Assembly (NCBI GenBank): GCA_049366715.1
Contig: JBMNCQ010000055.1
Location: 1 to 64,000, forward strand
Source of the DNA: JBMNCQ01 sp049366715
Lineage (GTDB): Bacteria; Bacillota; Peptococcia; Peptococcales; BICA1-8
Reading direction: 5' to 3'
Length of the DNA: 64,000 bases
Shown here: piece after piece, positions 44,255 through 52,746 of the stretch
Numbering within the stretch: position 1 is the first letter of the stretch
How the letters are laid out: each line of letters opens with the position of its first letter
The notes under the pieces: generated by a model
Seen by the model: only the letters and a program-made list of their open reading frames with translations
Told to the model about the DNA's origin: nothing
Databases searched by the model: none
Translations under genes and position numbers: made by a program

Positions 44255-46053
44255 CGTTCCCGTACTGTATTGCGCCCGGCCCGTCCGGGATATGCCCCTT
44301 CCTCCCGGGTACCCAGTAAGCCGTCATATAAGGATTGAACAAAATCGTTTTTGGCAGCTATTTCCCTTAAGGTATTCTCAATTCCGGAAACAATCTCCCC
44401 CTGCCACTGCTCCGCCTTAGCCGACGGTTTTATCCCGGCTTTCCCAAGAAATCTAAAGCTCTCTGCGGCTCCCCTTAAGGTATCGATTTTAGAAGGTACA
44501 CTAATCGGTCCTCCCGAATAGGCTTCGTCGGCAGAAGCTATGGAGATGGCATCCACTCCTAATGCTGCTGCCAGAAGAGCATGAAGGGCAGTAGATAAAC
44601 TGGACTGCACCCTGTCCTCCGTCTGGGTCAAAAATCCTATCGGCGCTCCGGGCCAGATGGGAGCATCAACGATACTCCGTAACGCAAAAATTTTAGCTGC
44701 ATTAAAATCAATGTAATTATCTTCCATTTGCCTGCCGATCATCATCTCCGGCGAATAAGCAAATAATGGCTGGAGTATCGGCCTGGCCCCTAGTTTAACT
44801 GCTAAATCCGTCATGATTAACATGCCGGCAAAAGCTTTATAGGCCGGAACTCCCGTTAGTTCTTCATTCGTAACAACATCAAAAGGCATCTGATACTTAA
44901 CGGCATAATTGATGGCATGGTACCCATCAACAGTCAGACGGGCCGGGTCCGTTCCGGCGGCCAGCGACCCATAGCAGATATTGATTTTTGTCAGATCCGC
45001 CCCGACCTTCCCTGCCAGAACTACTGTTTCCGGCGTGTTCAATCCTCGATGAGCCCGCACTTGCCATAATGTCGATTTCTCCAGGGCGTTATGAATCCGC
45101 TCTAAATTCTCGGGAGTAATGACGGTGCCGTCTTCCTGGTGGGTGAGATTACCTGCCAAAAAGCCTTCGGTCCTGGCACCCCACGACGGGTCAAAATGCA
45201 CAACTCCATCCGCACCCCAGGCCTCACTCACTTTAATATGCCCAATATCCATAAAAGGACAGCCTGTTCCGTACTGGTTCCACACAATAGGCCGCGGGCG
45301 GGTATGCTGTAATCTCTTGACTTTCATGTTTTGCTTTACTTCTTCAATAAACTTGCGGTAACTTGCCAATTCCTCCGGGGTCAGCTCCCGGGTTTTAGGA
45401 TGAAGCTTCCCTTCCAGATAGTATTCTTTAGGGATTTGGTCACATAACTCAGGGTATCTCCGGATAAATTCCCGGTTATCACCATTTATGCTCCACAGTT
45501 CATCCCTTAGTTTAGCCCTTTCAACCCCCGGAGATGTTTTATTCTTCGCCCAGTTAATGATCTGCCGGGATATCATATCTAATAAATCACCGATGACCTG
45601 ATGGTGGTAGTTATATTTGTAAGCAACCGTGAAATCTACTTTTTCTTTTTTGACCTCCGCAGCCTTCGGGTTATACTCCCGGCCTTCCACAAAAGCCAGG
45701 GCTTCTTCTACGGTGGTACCCGGACCAAAACCCGCGTCAAAACCTAGTTCCGCAGCTAACTCCGGTCGTATTGCCATCCCGCCGATACCTATCCTTATCT
45801 TTTCCCTTAGACCGGCAGCATCGGCTAAGTCAACAAATCTGGCCAGGAGCTCCGCTACACCATAACCCAACGTTCTGCTTAAAAGTAAAGTATCAAATTC
45901 TTCTGCTAAAGCAATCCTGATTATTTCCTCAGGAGGGGTATCAGGAGGCAGCAGTTTCGTGGTGATTCCCGCTTCCTCCAGAGCTCTTTTAATCATTTTC
46001 AGCCCGATATCATGGACAGGATCTAAGGGAGAAAGTAAAACCTTGGTAGTCAT
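44251..46053 (-). CDS. Fused B12-binding/TIM-barrel mutase of unknown substrate
   Basis: 600 aa. Residues 1 to about 120 form a B12-binding Rossmann domain: LDPVHDIG (D11, H14, G17; base-off His motif with an extra residue between D and H), LLLSRTLGYG, and IGIGGMAIRPELAAELGFDA then TTVEEALAFV. A helical linker (about 125-235) leads to a barrel-type catalytic region (about 240-590: WNQYGTGCPFMDIGH, INICYGSLAAGTDPAR, FDVVTNEELTGVPAYKAFAG). The B12 domain resembles glutamate-mutase small subunit more than KamE/OraE, as the PLP-binding Lys 11 residues after the His is absent (Leu). An N-terminal B12 domain on such a barrel is unusual. Starts in a TAATG overlap with the preceding small gene, AAGGAGG upstream. 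Confidence 0.75.
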   Translation of the reverse strand: MTTKVLLSPLDPVHDIGLKMIKRALEEAGITTKLLPPDTPPEEIIRIALAEEFDTLLLSRTLGYGVAELLARFVDLADAAGLREKIRIGIGGMAIRPELAAELGFDAGFGPGTTVEEALAFVEGREYNPKAAEVKKEKVDFTVAYKYNYHHQVIGDLLDMISRQIINWAKNKTSPGVERAKLRDELWSINGDNREFIRRYPELCDQIPKEYYLEGKLHPKTRELTPEELASYRKFIEEVKQNMKVKRLQHTRPRPIVWNQYGTGCPFMDIGHIKVSEAWGADGVVHFDPSWGARTEGFLAGNLTHQEDGTVITPENLERIHNALEKSTLWQVRAHRGLNTPETVVLAGKVGADLTKINICYGSLAAGTDPARLTVDGYHAINYAVKYQMPFDVVTNEELTGVPAYKAFAGMLIMTDLAVKLGARPILQPLFAYSPEMMIGRQMEDNYIDFNAAKIFALRSIVDAPIWPGAPIGFLTQTEDRVQSSLSTALHALLAAALGVDAISIASADEAYSGGPISVPSKIDTLRGAAESFRFLGKAGIKPSAKAEQWQGEIVSGIENTLREIAAKNDFVQSLYDGLLGTREEGAYPGRAGRNTVRER

Positions 46054-46292
46054 TACTCAGCCTCCTTATCCGTAAACAACCAGCCGTACTTATCTCCGGA
46101 CCTATATAAATAGGCCCGGGCTCTAATTCTTGCTCCAGGTCCTATGTATTCGATAAAAACAAGATCCACATCATCAAAACCCAAATTTTTCATCATTTGC
46201 AAAGCTCTTTTTTTCCCCTCTTCTTCGCTTTCACATACCAAAAAAGTTTCTACATCCAGTGCATCCATTATATTTTCCAGTACTTTGGCCAC
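46053..46292 (-). CDS. Small conserved partner of the B12 mutase
   Basis: 79 aa (MAKVLENIMDALDVETFLVC...YGWLFTDKEAE), first gene of the mutase operon, GGAGG upstream of its ATG. It overlaps the mutase start by 1 nt (TAATG), implying obligate coupling and perhaps a stable complex, as OraS does with OraE or GlmS with GlmE. The sequence itself matches neither; it has an alpha-beta pattern with a central EEEGKKRALQMMKNLGFDDV and IGPGARIRARAYLY. Function unknown. Confidence 0.65.
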   Translation of the reverse strand: MAKVLENIMDALDVETFLVCESEEEGKKRALQMMKNLGFDDVDLVFIEYIGPGARIRARAYLYRSGDKYGWLFTDKEAE

Positions 46293-46578
46293 GATTGCCC
46301 CTCCTTGTATAGTGATTAGTGACTGGTGACTAGTGATTAGTGATTAGTGATTAGTAGAGTTTATGGGTTATGGGTTATAGATATAATTCTCAGTTTTCAG
46401 ATACCGGTTCTTAGTTATTTGGGGGTCCGGCGTACAGGGTGCAGAAAACAGTACAGTCTCTGCCTTTACCTCTACCTCTACCTAGTACAGACACTTATAA
46501 AAATTTTTCTTAGTAAAGTTTTCCCCTTATCCTGAATAAACATGTGAATAAGAAAAAATTTTTTGAGGTGATCGCGGG
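46293..46578. repeat. Word-repeat intergenic region
   Basis: AGTGATTAGTGACTGGTG blocks (46,311-46,350), TTTATGGGTTATGGGTTATAG, TTCTCAGTTTTCAGATACCGG-TTC, TTATTTGGGGG, TACAGGGTGCAGAAAACAG, and CTTTACCTCTACCTCTACCT. No gene is seen. Word order parallels 41.7 kb and part of 60.2 kb. Confidence 0.75.
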
Positions 46579-47205
46579 ATGAAAAGCGAGATCACGGTAT
46601 TGAGCAAAACGATCGAGAATGATGCCATTAAACTCATATGCCGGTTACCCTGTGAAAAGTTAGCCGGCATTCGGCCTTTTCAGATACTGGAGATCATTGC
46701 AGCCGGCCTGACATGCTGGGGAGTGGTATTGGAAGTTTCTAAAAAGGATAATTCAATTGCCGTTGCCGTGAAAAATCATTTTACGGAAGCCCCCCTAAAA
46801 ATTGACCCCCTGATCGCTGTCGATGATGTCCTGGAGATGAATAAACTGGGCCGGGCTCTACCGCCTTTAATGCTCTCCGGCCAGGAAAAAATCTTGATTA
46901 CGGTGGACGGCTTTTGGTTTTGCTTACTAAAACCCCTGGTAGATTATTTAAAGCAGATTCCCTCCCGGGATATCATGATAATCAGCCATTTTCCGGCCAA
47001 AAACCTGAATTCCCTGGCATCTGTCAAGGCGGAAAGTATCATACCCGTAGAAAATTTTACTTCCCTCAAACAAAAAATATCCCAATCCGATGCCGACACG
47101 CTGATCTGCCTTAATACCTCAAAACTGCAGCGTAAGATCACCTCTTTTATGTGGTCGGAAAGGATAAATAAATCTCTGATTATCGTAAATAACCACTGGC
47201 TGTAA
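46579..47205 (+). CDS. Hypothetical protein, possible electron-transfer-type fold
   Basis: A 208-aa soluble protein. An N-terminal beta-rich half (ITVLSKTIENDAIKLICRLP...ILEIIAAGLTCWGVVLEV) is followed by a Rossmann-like half (LPPLMLSGQEKILITVDGFW; MIISHFPAKNLNS). The shape recalls ferredoxin-reductase-like FAD/NAD modules, but no FAD or NAD motif is clear. GAGGTGATC is 9 nt before the ATG. It stands alone between the mutase operon and the flavoprotein cluster, both on the opposite strand. Confidence 0.55.
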   Translation: MKSEITVLSKTIENDAIKLICRLPCEKLAGIRPFQILEIIAAGLTCWGVVLEVSKKDNSIAVAVKNHFTEAPLKIDPLIAVDDVLEMNKLGRALPPLMLSGQEKILITVDGFWFCLLKPLVDYLKQIPSRDIMIISHFPAKNLNSLASVKAESIIPVENFTSLKQKISQSDADTLICLNTSKLQRKITSFMWSERINKSLIIVNNHWL

Positions 47206-47240
47206 TTTTTAAACCGGGAATTACGGCTAAAATTTTTTCT

Positions 47241-47287
47241 GTCAAAATAAAAGGTTCAGCAAGCGTTGACTATGCTTGCCGAACCTT
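47241..47287 (-). terminator. Terminator of flavoprotein operon
   Basis: Minus strand: AAGGTTC-g-GCAAGC...GCTTGC-t-GAACCTT then TTATTTTGACAG, 50 nt after the last stop. Confidence 0.85.
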
Positions 47288-47336
47288 AGCTTAAACAGAT
47301 AAAAACTCCTCACCGAAACAAATAAGTTCACAATAT

Positions 47337-49010
47337 TTAATCGCTTTTCCGCCAGGCTGTCCTGGGTGCATCATTCTCCTTTTTAACCGTGATAAACATG
47401 CCGTTTAACAAGGGATTGGTAAATGTATAATCAGACCTCTTGTGCATGCCCCTTGTTTCCTTTCTTTCCAGTGCCGTGAGGAAAATCAGCTTGCCGATCA
47501 GTAATAAATCAAAGGCTTCCAAAGCCCGCATCAATTCATGGGAATCCTTACACTGCAAAGTCTTATAAGCAGTCTTCTCCAAATCATGTAAATACTTCAG
47601 ACCTGCCGATAATAAAGTCTCCGAACGTACAAATGTTATGCCTGCATAATCATGCATGATTTGCTGCACCGCCAGGTTTAACTCCTGCCAGACAGGGCCG
47701 CTTGCCCTCTGCATCAATTCCGTATAAAAACTCCGGACTTTTGAGACTGTCGGATGACTTGCAAGATTACAGCTATTTTCGGCATTTAATGAATATTCCG
47801 CGGCCTTTTCACCTGCAATCCTGCCCATTACCGCTGCCCCGGCTATATCACTTCTGAAATTGCCTACTTCATCCCCCGCTGCATACAAACCTGCTACATT
47901 GGTAGCCGCATTTTCATCAATCTGAATCCCTCTGCCAATCAGTATGGGTTCATATTTTGTGAATTCAACCATCTGCCGGCTCAGATCAATATCCTGTTTT
48001 TCCAGAGCATCAATTAGAGCAGTATCCCCTTCACATTTTAGGCCCCACATCATATAGTCCATATCTTCCGGTGCTGTTTCCGAGCAGTCCATAAACACAG
48101 GACCGGTGCCGTTTTGATTTTTCTCCGTAAAAACAGAATGCCACACGTCGGCGGTGATATCGCCTAATTCCTTAGTCGGCTTGGTAACAAAAGGGCCCAC
48201 CGGCTTGCCCTGAGAATCTTTTAACACACCGATCCAGGTAGCCTTGCCGCACCGGGCAAAGTATTTAGGGCCTGCATGGGTATTGGGTATTTCCAGATTG
48301 ACCAGTTCCGCCCCGATTTTATAGGCAGCCGCACGGCCGCTGCCCGCATTACTGGGGCAATGCGCCGTATTAAACATCCACCCTCCCGTAATTGCAGGAT
48401 ACAATCTGCTGGTATTCCCCGTTGCTGAGATGAGGCTTTTGGTCTTAAACAATTTAATCTCCGGCTCAAGCTGTGCGATATCGATGCCCAGGGCACCCAC
48501 AATTTTTCCTGTTTCATCCGTTAAAAATTCGGTGATGGGTGTTTTATTTTCGATAACAACACCCCGTTTAAGGGCTTGTTCTGTTAAAACAGCTTTCTGA
48601 TTTTCACCATTATATTTTAACCAGATCCGCATCCGTTCCGGAAAGGCATGACCGTTAAATTCCCACTGCCCGTGAGGCTTCATATCTATTCCCCACCGCT
48701 GCCAGTCCTTAACACATTCAAAGGTTCTGGCAATAAATTTCATTTGAATTTTAGCATCGGAATTCCCTCCGACCATACTTTCCCGGAATTCCACCAGAAA
48801 ATCTTCCGGAGTCCCGTGTACTTCCGGGATATAACAGAGGAAATGATCATTGCCGGTAGCTCCTGAACCGCTGCGTCTGGTATCGGATTTATCCGCCACA
48901 ATAACTTTTGCTCCTTTGTCAGCCGCTGCGATCGCCGCCATTAAGCCTGCTATCCCGCCGCCGACTACGAGAACATCACATTCCCGGACTTCTTTTTTTA
49001 TCTCCACCAT
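47337..49010 (-). CDS. FAD-dependent oxidoreductase, AprA/fumarate-reductase-like (copy 1)
   Basis: 557 aa. The dinucleotide fold VLVVGGGIAGLMAAIAAADK (about 14-33) and the ADKSDTRRSGSGATGNDHFL region are typical of adenylylsulfate reductase AprA and fumarate-reductase flavoproteins. The C-terminal FAD motif is NVAGLYAAGDEVGNFRSDIA. It starts within the TGATG of the ferredoxin gene (1-bp overlap), the same order as aprBA. But the whole is shorter than AprA and lacks clear APS-site residues, so another substrate (enoate, organic acid) is likely. Last gene of a five-gene operon. Confidence 0.82.
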   Translation of the reverse strand: MVEIKKEVRECDVLVVGGGIAGLMAAIAAADKGAKVIVADKSDTRRSGSGATGNDHFLCYIPEVHGTPEDFLVEFRESMVGGNSDAKIQMKFIARTFECVKDWQRWGIDMKPHGQWEFNGHAFPERMRIWLKYNGENQKAVLTEQALKRGVVIENKTPITEFLTDETGKIVGALGIDIAQLEPEIKLFKTKSLISATGNTSRLYPAITGGWMFNTAHCPSNAGSGRAAAYKIGAELVNLEIPNTHAGPKYFARCGKATWIGVLKDSQGKPVGPFVTKPTKELGDITADVWHSVFTEKNQNGTGPVFMDCSETAPEDMDYMMWGLKCEGDTALIDALEKQDIDLSRQMVEFTKYEPILIGRGIQIDENAATNVAGLYAAGDEVGNFRSDIAGAAVMGRIAGEKAAEYSLNAENSCNLASHPTVSKVRSFYTELMQRASGPVWQELNLAVQQIMHDYAGITFVRSETLLSAGLKYLHDLEKTAYKTLQCKDSHELMRALEAFDLLLIGKLIFLTALERKETRGMHKRSDYTFTNPLLNGMFITVKKENDAPRTAWRKSD

Positions 49011-49258
49011 CAGTTACCCTCCCTTGCACTGCTATTTAAGACAGCATCTTTGGCCAATAACATTAACGGTAACGGGTATCTAAGGGTTACTGCCCCCACA
49101 GGACAGTCCAGGACACAGGCGTTACAGTGCCAGCATTCCTCACTATACCGGATCTCAGGTACTTCCTTAACCCTGGCCGGGCCGAAAATATCCATACAAC
49201 AGATTTGCGCACATTTGGCACATTTAATACACTTTTTCTGATCAATTACCGGTGGCAT
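49010..49258 (-). CDS. 2x[4Fe-4S] ferredoxin, AprB-like (copy 1)
   Basis: 82 aa. CIKCAKCAQICCMDIF and CWHCNACVLDCPVGAV are two [4Fe-4S] motifs in AprB-like order; the long AprB C-terminal tail is missing. It overlaps the flavoprotein by 1 nt (TGATG), so the two are made together. Expected to carry electrons to or from the flavin. A second, more divergent pair lies 1.5 kb upstream. Confidence 0.9.
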   Translation of the reverse strand: MPPVIDQKKCIKCAKCAQICCMDIFGPARVKEVPEIRYSEECWHCNACVLDCPVGAVTLRYPLPLMLLAKDAVLNSSAREGN

Positions 49259-49329
49259 CTCATCACTCTCCCTTAATTTTAATTAACATCCCGGTGCCTG
49301 GAACCAGAGCCATCCGGGAACCAAAATAC

Positions 49330-50580
49330 CTATGTAGTGTGGTTATTTGCAGGCTCATAAGCTTCCCCGCCGGGAGGTTTGGTCAGATAAGCCAGTACCA
49401 GCCCCCCCAGAGAAAGAATTGCACCTAAAGTAAACATTATTTTATAAGTACCGGCTAAATCAAAAACAACACCCGCAAAAAAAGAACCAAAAGCAGCCGC
49501 ACCTGCCTCAGTGAGACCCAGAATCCCCGTTATAACACCAAGGTTCATTAAGCCGAACATTTCGGCGGTAAAGGTGAACCGCAAAACGGCCTGCCCGCCC
49601 CAGGAGATTCCGAATAAAACAGCAAAAAGGAAAATACCCCACAGCTGATCGGTAAACCTGCCCCAGAAGAGAGCCGTAATCATAATCCCAAAACTCAGTA
49701 AATAAACAGTTCGGGAGGCCGTTTTATCTGCCAGCAATCCAAGTCCCATCCTGCCCAGAATGCTTGAAAAAGTTAACACAGCCATTACATTAGCCCCATC
49801 ACTTAAAGCATATCCTAAATCTTGTACATAAGCTGCCGTATGGGCTAAAAAAGTGCTTCTGCAAAATCCGAAGCTAAAAAACATCCCTGCAATCATCCAG
49901 AACTGCTTTATTCTCATGGCTTGCTGCAAAGATAATCCTGGTTCAGGGACATTTTCCCTGTTTTCAGCTTTTCTCCGCAGTCCGTCTTCTTGACCTGCTG
50001 AATTTACATTTCCCCCCGGATCCCGCTTTAAAAGAAGTCCTGCTAACACGATTAACGGCAGAGTGATCATACCCAGGGAAAAATAAGCGGTACGCCAGTC
50101 AAATTTCACAATCAGCCAGCCTGTCAGAGGAGCGAATATTAAACCGCCTATCCCCATTCCCGATTGTACTATCCCGGTTACTGTCCCCCGCTGCCTGGCA
50201 AACCACCTGGCTATTGTAGTCATAATAGGGACCGTAGCCGTGCTGAGTCCTACCGCACCCAGTAAAGCATAAGTTACCTGGAACTGCCCTATACTGGTGA
50301 TCCGGGCCAATAACAAATATGCTGCCGCTAAACATGACCCAAATACCGTGACAATAAAACGCGGACCCAACTTATCCGTTAATCTGCCCATTACTAAAGC
50401 ACTCAGCGCCTGCACTAAGGCCGAAAGGGAATAGGCCAGGGCCATATCTCCCCGTTCCCAGCCGAATTCACTGGTAATGGGTTTTAAAAATATACCGAAT
50501 GTTGCATATGTTCCCCAGACAGTTAACCACACAACAAAAGCCGCCGCCGCTATGATATTTCCATAATAAATTTTTTTCAT
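49330..50580 (-). CDS. MFS transporter, OFA (oxalate/formate antiporter)-like
   Basis: 416 aa, 12 helices. N-terminal VVWLTVWGTYATFGIFLKPI-TSEFGWERGDMALAYSL is characteristic of OFA/monocarboxylate-type MFS; GRLTDKLGPRF follows. It lies between the two ferredoxin/flavoprotein pairs and is 11 bp after ferredoxin 2, so it probably brings in or exchanges the organic acid used by those enzymes. The substrate is not evident. Confidence 0.85.
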   Translation of the reverse strand: MKKIYYGNIIAAAAFVVWLTVWGTYATFGIFLKPITSEFGWERGDMALAYSLSALVQALSALVMGRLTDKLGPRFIVTVFGSCLAAAYLLLARITSIGQFQVTYALLGAVGLSTATVPIMTTIARWFARQRGTVTGIVQSGMGIGGLIFAPLTGWLIVKFDWRTAYFSLGMITLPLIVLAGLLLKRDPGGNVNSAGQEDGLRRKAENRENVPEPGLSLQQAMRIKQFWMIAGMFFSFGFCRSTFLAHTAAYVQDLGYALSDGANVMAVLTFSSILGRMGLGLLADKTASRTVYLLSFGIMITALFWGRFTDQLWGIFLFAVLFGISWGGQAVLRFTFTAEMFGLMNLGVITGILGLTEAGAAAFGSFFAGVVFDLAGTYKIMFTLGAILSLGGLVLAYLTKPPGGEAYEPANNHTT

Positions 50581-50591
50581 CCGGGAGCTCT

Positions 50592-50789
50592 TTAAATGAT
50601 TACTTCCAGCGGGAAAACGATGCTTATACAGTCCTGGGGACAGCCTACTTTACAGGACCCGCAAAACCAGCATTCTTCAGGATATTTTACCGCTATCCGG
50701 AGCTCTTCCTGATATAAAATATCACCGGGGCAGTTTTCCACACAAATACCGCAGTTGAGACATTTCTCAGTATCAATTACTATGGACAT
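50592..50789 (-). CDS. 2x[4Fe-4S] ferredoxin (copy 2)
   Basis: 65 aa. CLNCGICVENCPGDIL and CWFCGSCKVGCPQDCISI are two [4Fe-4S] motifs; CPQDC carries an extra Cys compared with copy 1. Follows the flavoprotein 2 gene by 44 bp. Presumed redox partner of flavoprotein 2 or of both. Confidence 0.88.
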   Translation of the reverse strand: MSIVIDTEKCLNCGICVENCPGDILYQEELRIAVKYPEECWFCGSCKVGCPQDCISIVFPLEVII

Positions 50790-50833
50790 GGACTACCAGC
50801 TCCTTTTTTTCTCAATATTCCTACATTGAAATG

Positions 50834-52525
50834 TTAATGATAAATGGGCAGAAAAGCAGTTTCCGTCTCCCTCCCGGTCTTCTTCTGAAGGATAAGTTTA
50901 TGCCATGTTTCCCGGCTTTCCGGAAAATCCCCCCGGTAATGGGACAAACCGAAACGGCTTTCTTCTCTGATTAACGCACCCCTGGCGATAACCTGGGCAA
51001 TAACCAATAAATCCTTTAGTTCACTACATCTGAGCAATTCATGTCCGTTACCGGCCTGAATCTTAGCTAAATATTTTTCTAATTTTGCTAAACTCTCCAG
51101 GGCGGTAACAAGTCCCTTTTCATTTCGGCCGATTCCTACATAACTACTCATTATTTTCTTCATTTTCCCTTCAATGCGCCTATAGTCTATCCCATTTTTA
51201 ATTTTTAATGGTCGGTAGATTTCCTCCTTAAATCCCGCAATTATTTCGTCATCGGTTTCCAAAATACCGTCCACCCCCTTACTAAAAGCCGCCGCTTCTT
51301 CCCCAGCCGTTTTCCCGCAGCACATACTTCCGGCCATGGAGCCCACCGCCAGTGCACATCCTCCGGCTGCAAACAAACCGGGGATATCTGTTTGAAAATG
51401 TTCATCAATAACGATTCCATGTACCTGACCCGCCATTGCCGGCAGTTCACCTTCAATAAGCTGCATTTCCAGTAAATCTTTAGCAAGGTCAATCTCCTTT
51501 TGGTGCAGGTAATCGATAAAGCTTACTTTATCAACAGTTAACAGGTGATACTTTAAATAATGGAGATCCTCCGGAGACAGGTGCCGCAAATCAAAATAAC
51601 AAGGGCCTCTCCCTTCTTTTGTTTCCCAGTAAACAGCCCAGGGTAAAGCCCATCTGGGTCCTTTTTCCCCTTGAGGATGGTATTTAAAAGCAATCCTTTC
51701 CCCTAAAGCATTAACTAAATGCCCGCCCATTCCTACTAAAGCATTAAGACCCGCGGCACTAAAATTTTTCGGGACCAGAGTAAAACCGATCACCTCCATA
51801 TTTGCTAACCTGGCACCGATTTTAAAGGCCGCAGCCTGGGCTGCACCGTTATTAAAAGGACTTTGCCAGGTATTAAAAGCTAAGCCGGTTGTGTTTTCAT
51901 ATAAACGGCAAGCCCCCCCGGTAGCCAAAATAACTGCTTTAGCTTTGAATACATAAAATGTCCCTGTCTTAAAATTGAAACCCACCGCCCCACAAACCTG
52001 CTCATCTTTTACCAGCAAATTTGTTATGGCGGTATGCTTGTAAAAATGTACGCCTTCTTTCCGGGCTTCTTTAGCTATTGTCGGATTTAATTTTTTCCCG
52101 TCAAAGTTAATAAAATAAGGGCCAGGCTGGCCAAAGGACTGGGTCCGGATATAATCGTCCTTGGTTTTATCCAGTTTCATCGGAATACCTAAGTCTTCCA
52201 GATAGTTTACTAAGAATTTAATGTTCCTGAGATAACCATTTTCCACAATTTGCGGATTGACCATTCCCTGGGTCAATTGGTTATACCATTTTAGAAAGGC
52301 TTCTTTGGTATCCCAGTCAGGGCCGGTTTCCAATACCGCCAGAAAATGATCATTACCGGCCGCACCACAACCGCTCCGGAAGATCCCCCCTTTGTCGACC
52401 AAATTTACTTTGGCCCCCTCTTTAGCCGCAAATAATGCTGCCATATTACCGGCAGCACCGCCGCCAATTACAAGAATATCCGATTCGACCGCTACATCTG
52501 CTTCCCTGGCAAATTTATCAGTCAT
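50834..52525 (-). CDS. FAD-dependent oxidoreductase, AprA/fumarate-reductase-like (copy 2)
   Basis: 563 aa. ILVIGGGAAGNMAALFAAKE (about 17-36), VDKGGIFRSGCGAAGNDHFL, and DIPGLFAAGGCALAVGSMAG are FAD motifs as in copy 1, and the sequence is clearly a paralogue of it. A C-terminal helical domain (IDYRRIEGKMKKIMSSYVGI) is typical of the family. First gene of the operon; GGAGGG about 8 nt before ATG. A Crp/Fnr regulator gene is divergent, 220 bp away, and probably controls this operon. Confidence 0.82.
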   Translation of the reverse strand: MTDKFAREADVAVESDILVIGGGAAGNMAALFAAKEGAKVNLVDKGGIFRSGCGAAGNDHFLAVLETGPDWDTKEAFLKWYNQLTQGMVNPQIVENGYLRNIKFLVNYLEDLGIPMKLDKTKDDYIRTQSFGQPGPYFINFDGKKLNPTIAKEARKEGVHFYKHTAITNLLVKDEQVCGAVGFNFKTGTFYVFKAKAVILATGGACRLYENTTGLAFNTWQSPFNNGAAQAAAFKIGARLANMEVIGFTLVPKNFSAAGLNALVGMGGHLVNALGERIAFKYHPQGEKGPRWALPWAVYWETKEGRGPCYFDLRHLSPEDLHYLKYHLLTVDKVSFIDYLHQKEIDLAKDLLEMQLIEGELPAMAGQVHGIVIDEHFQTDIPGLFAAGGCALAVGSMAGSMCCGKTAGEEAAAFSKGVDGILETDDEIIAGFKEEIYRPLKIKNGIDYRRIEGKMKKIMSSYVGIGRNEKGLVTALESLAKLEKYLAKIQAGNGHELLRCSELKDLLVIAQVIARGALIREESRFGLSHYRGDFPESRETWHKLILQKKTGRETETAFLPIYH

Positions 52526-52653
52526 CTCATTTCCCTCCTAATTACTCGAAAGTGCCCGCAGACTTTTATGAATATTATAAAAATAACTTATCAACATTAC
52601 TGTATCTCCAGTTACAAAAAATGCATCCACCAGAGGCTTACTCCTTAACCGTA

Positions 52654-52663
52654 CTTTGCAAAG
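52654..52663. promoter_or_regulatory. Candidate operator CTTTGCAAAG
   Basis: A perfect 10-bp palindrome (within ACTTTGCAAAGGT) midway between the divergent flavoprotein and Crp/Fnr genes. Short, so chance is possible. Confidence 0.35.
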
Positions 52664-52746
52664 GTGCACGGATACGGGACATTTCAGCTGCGGAAAAGGA
52701 TTTTATTTAAATTTTGTTGAATATTATAGATGGTAGTTAACAGGTT

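Noticed and set aside
47337..49258. Dissimilatory APS reductase (aprBA)
   Set aside because: Gene order fits, but the ferredoxin lacks the AprB tail, the flavoprotein is short, and no sat, aprM or dsr genes are near.
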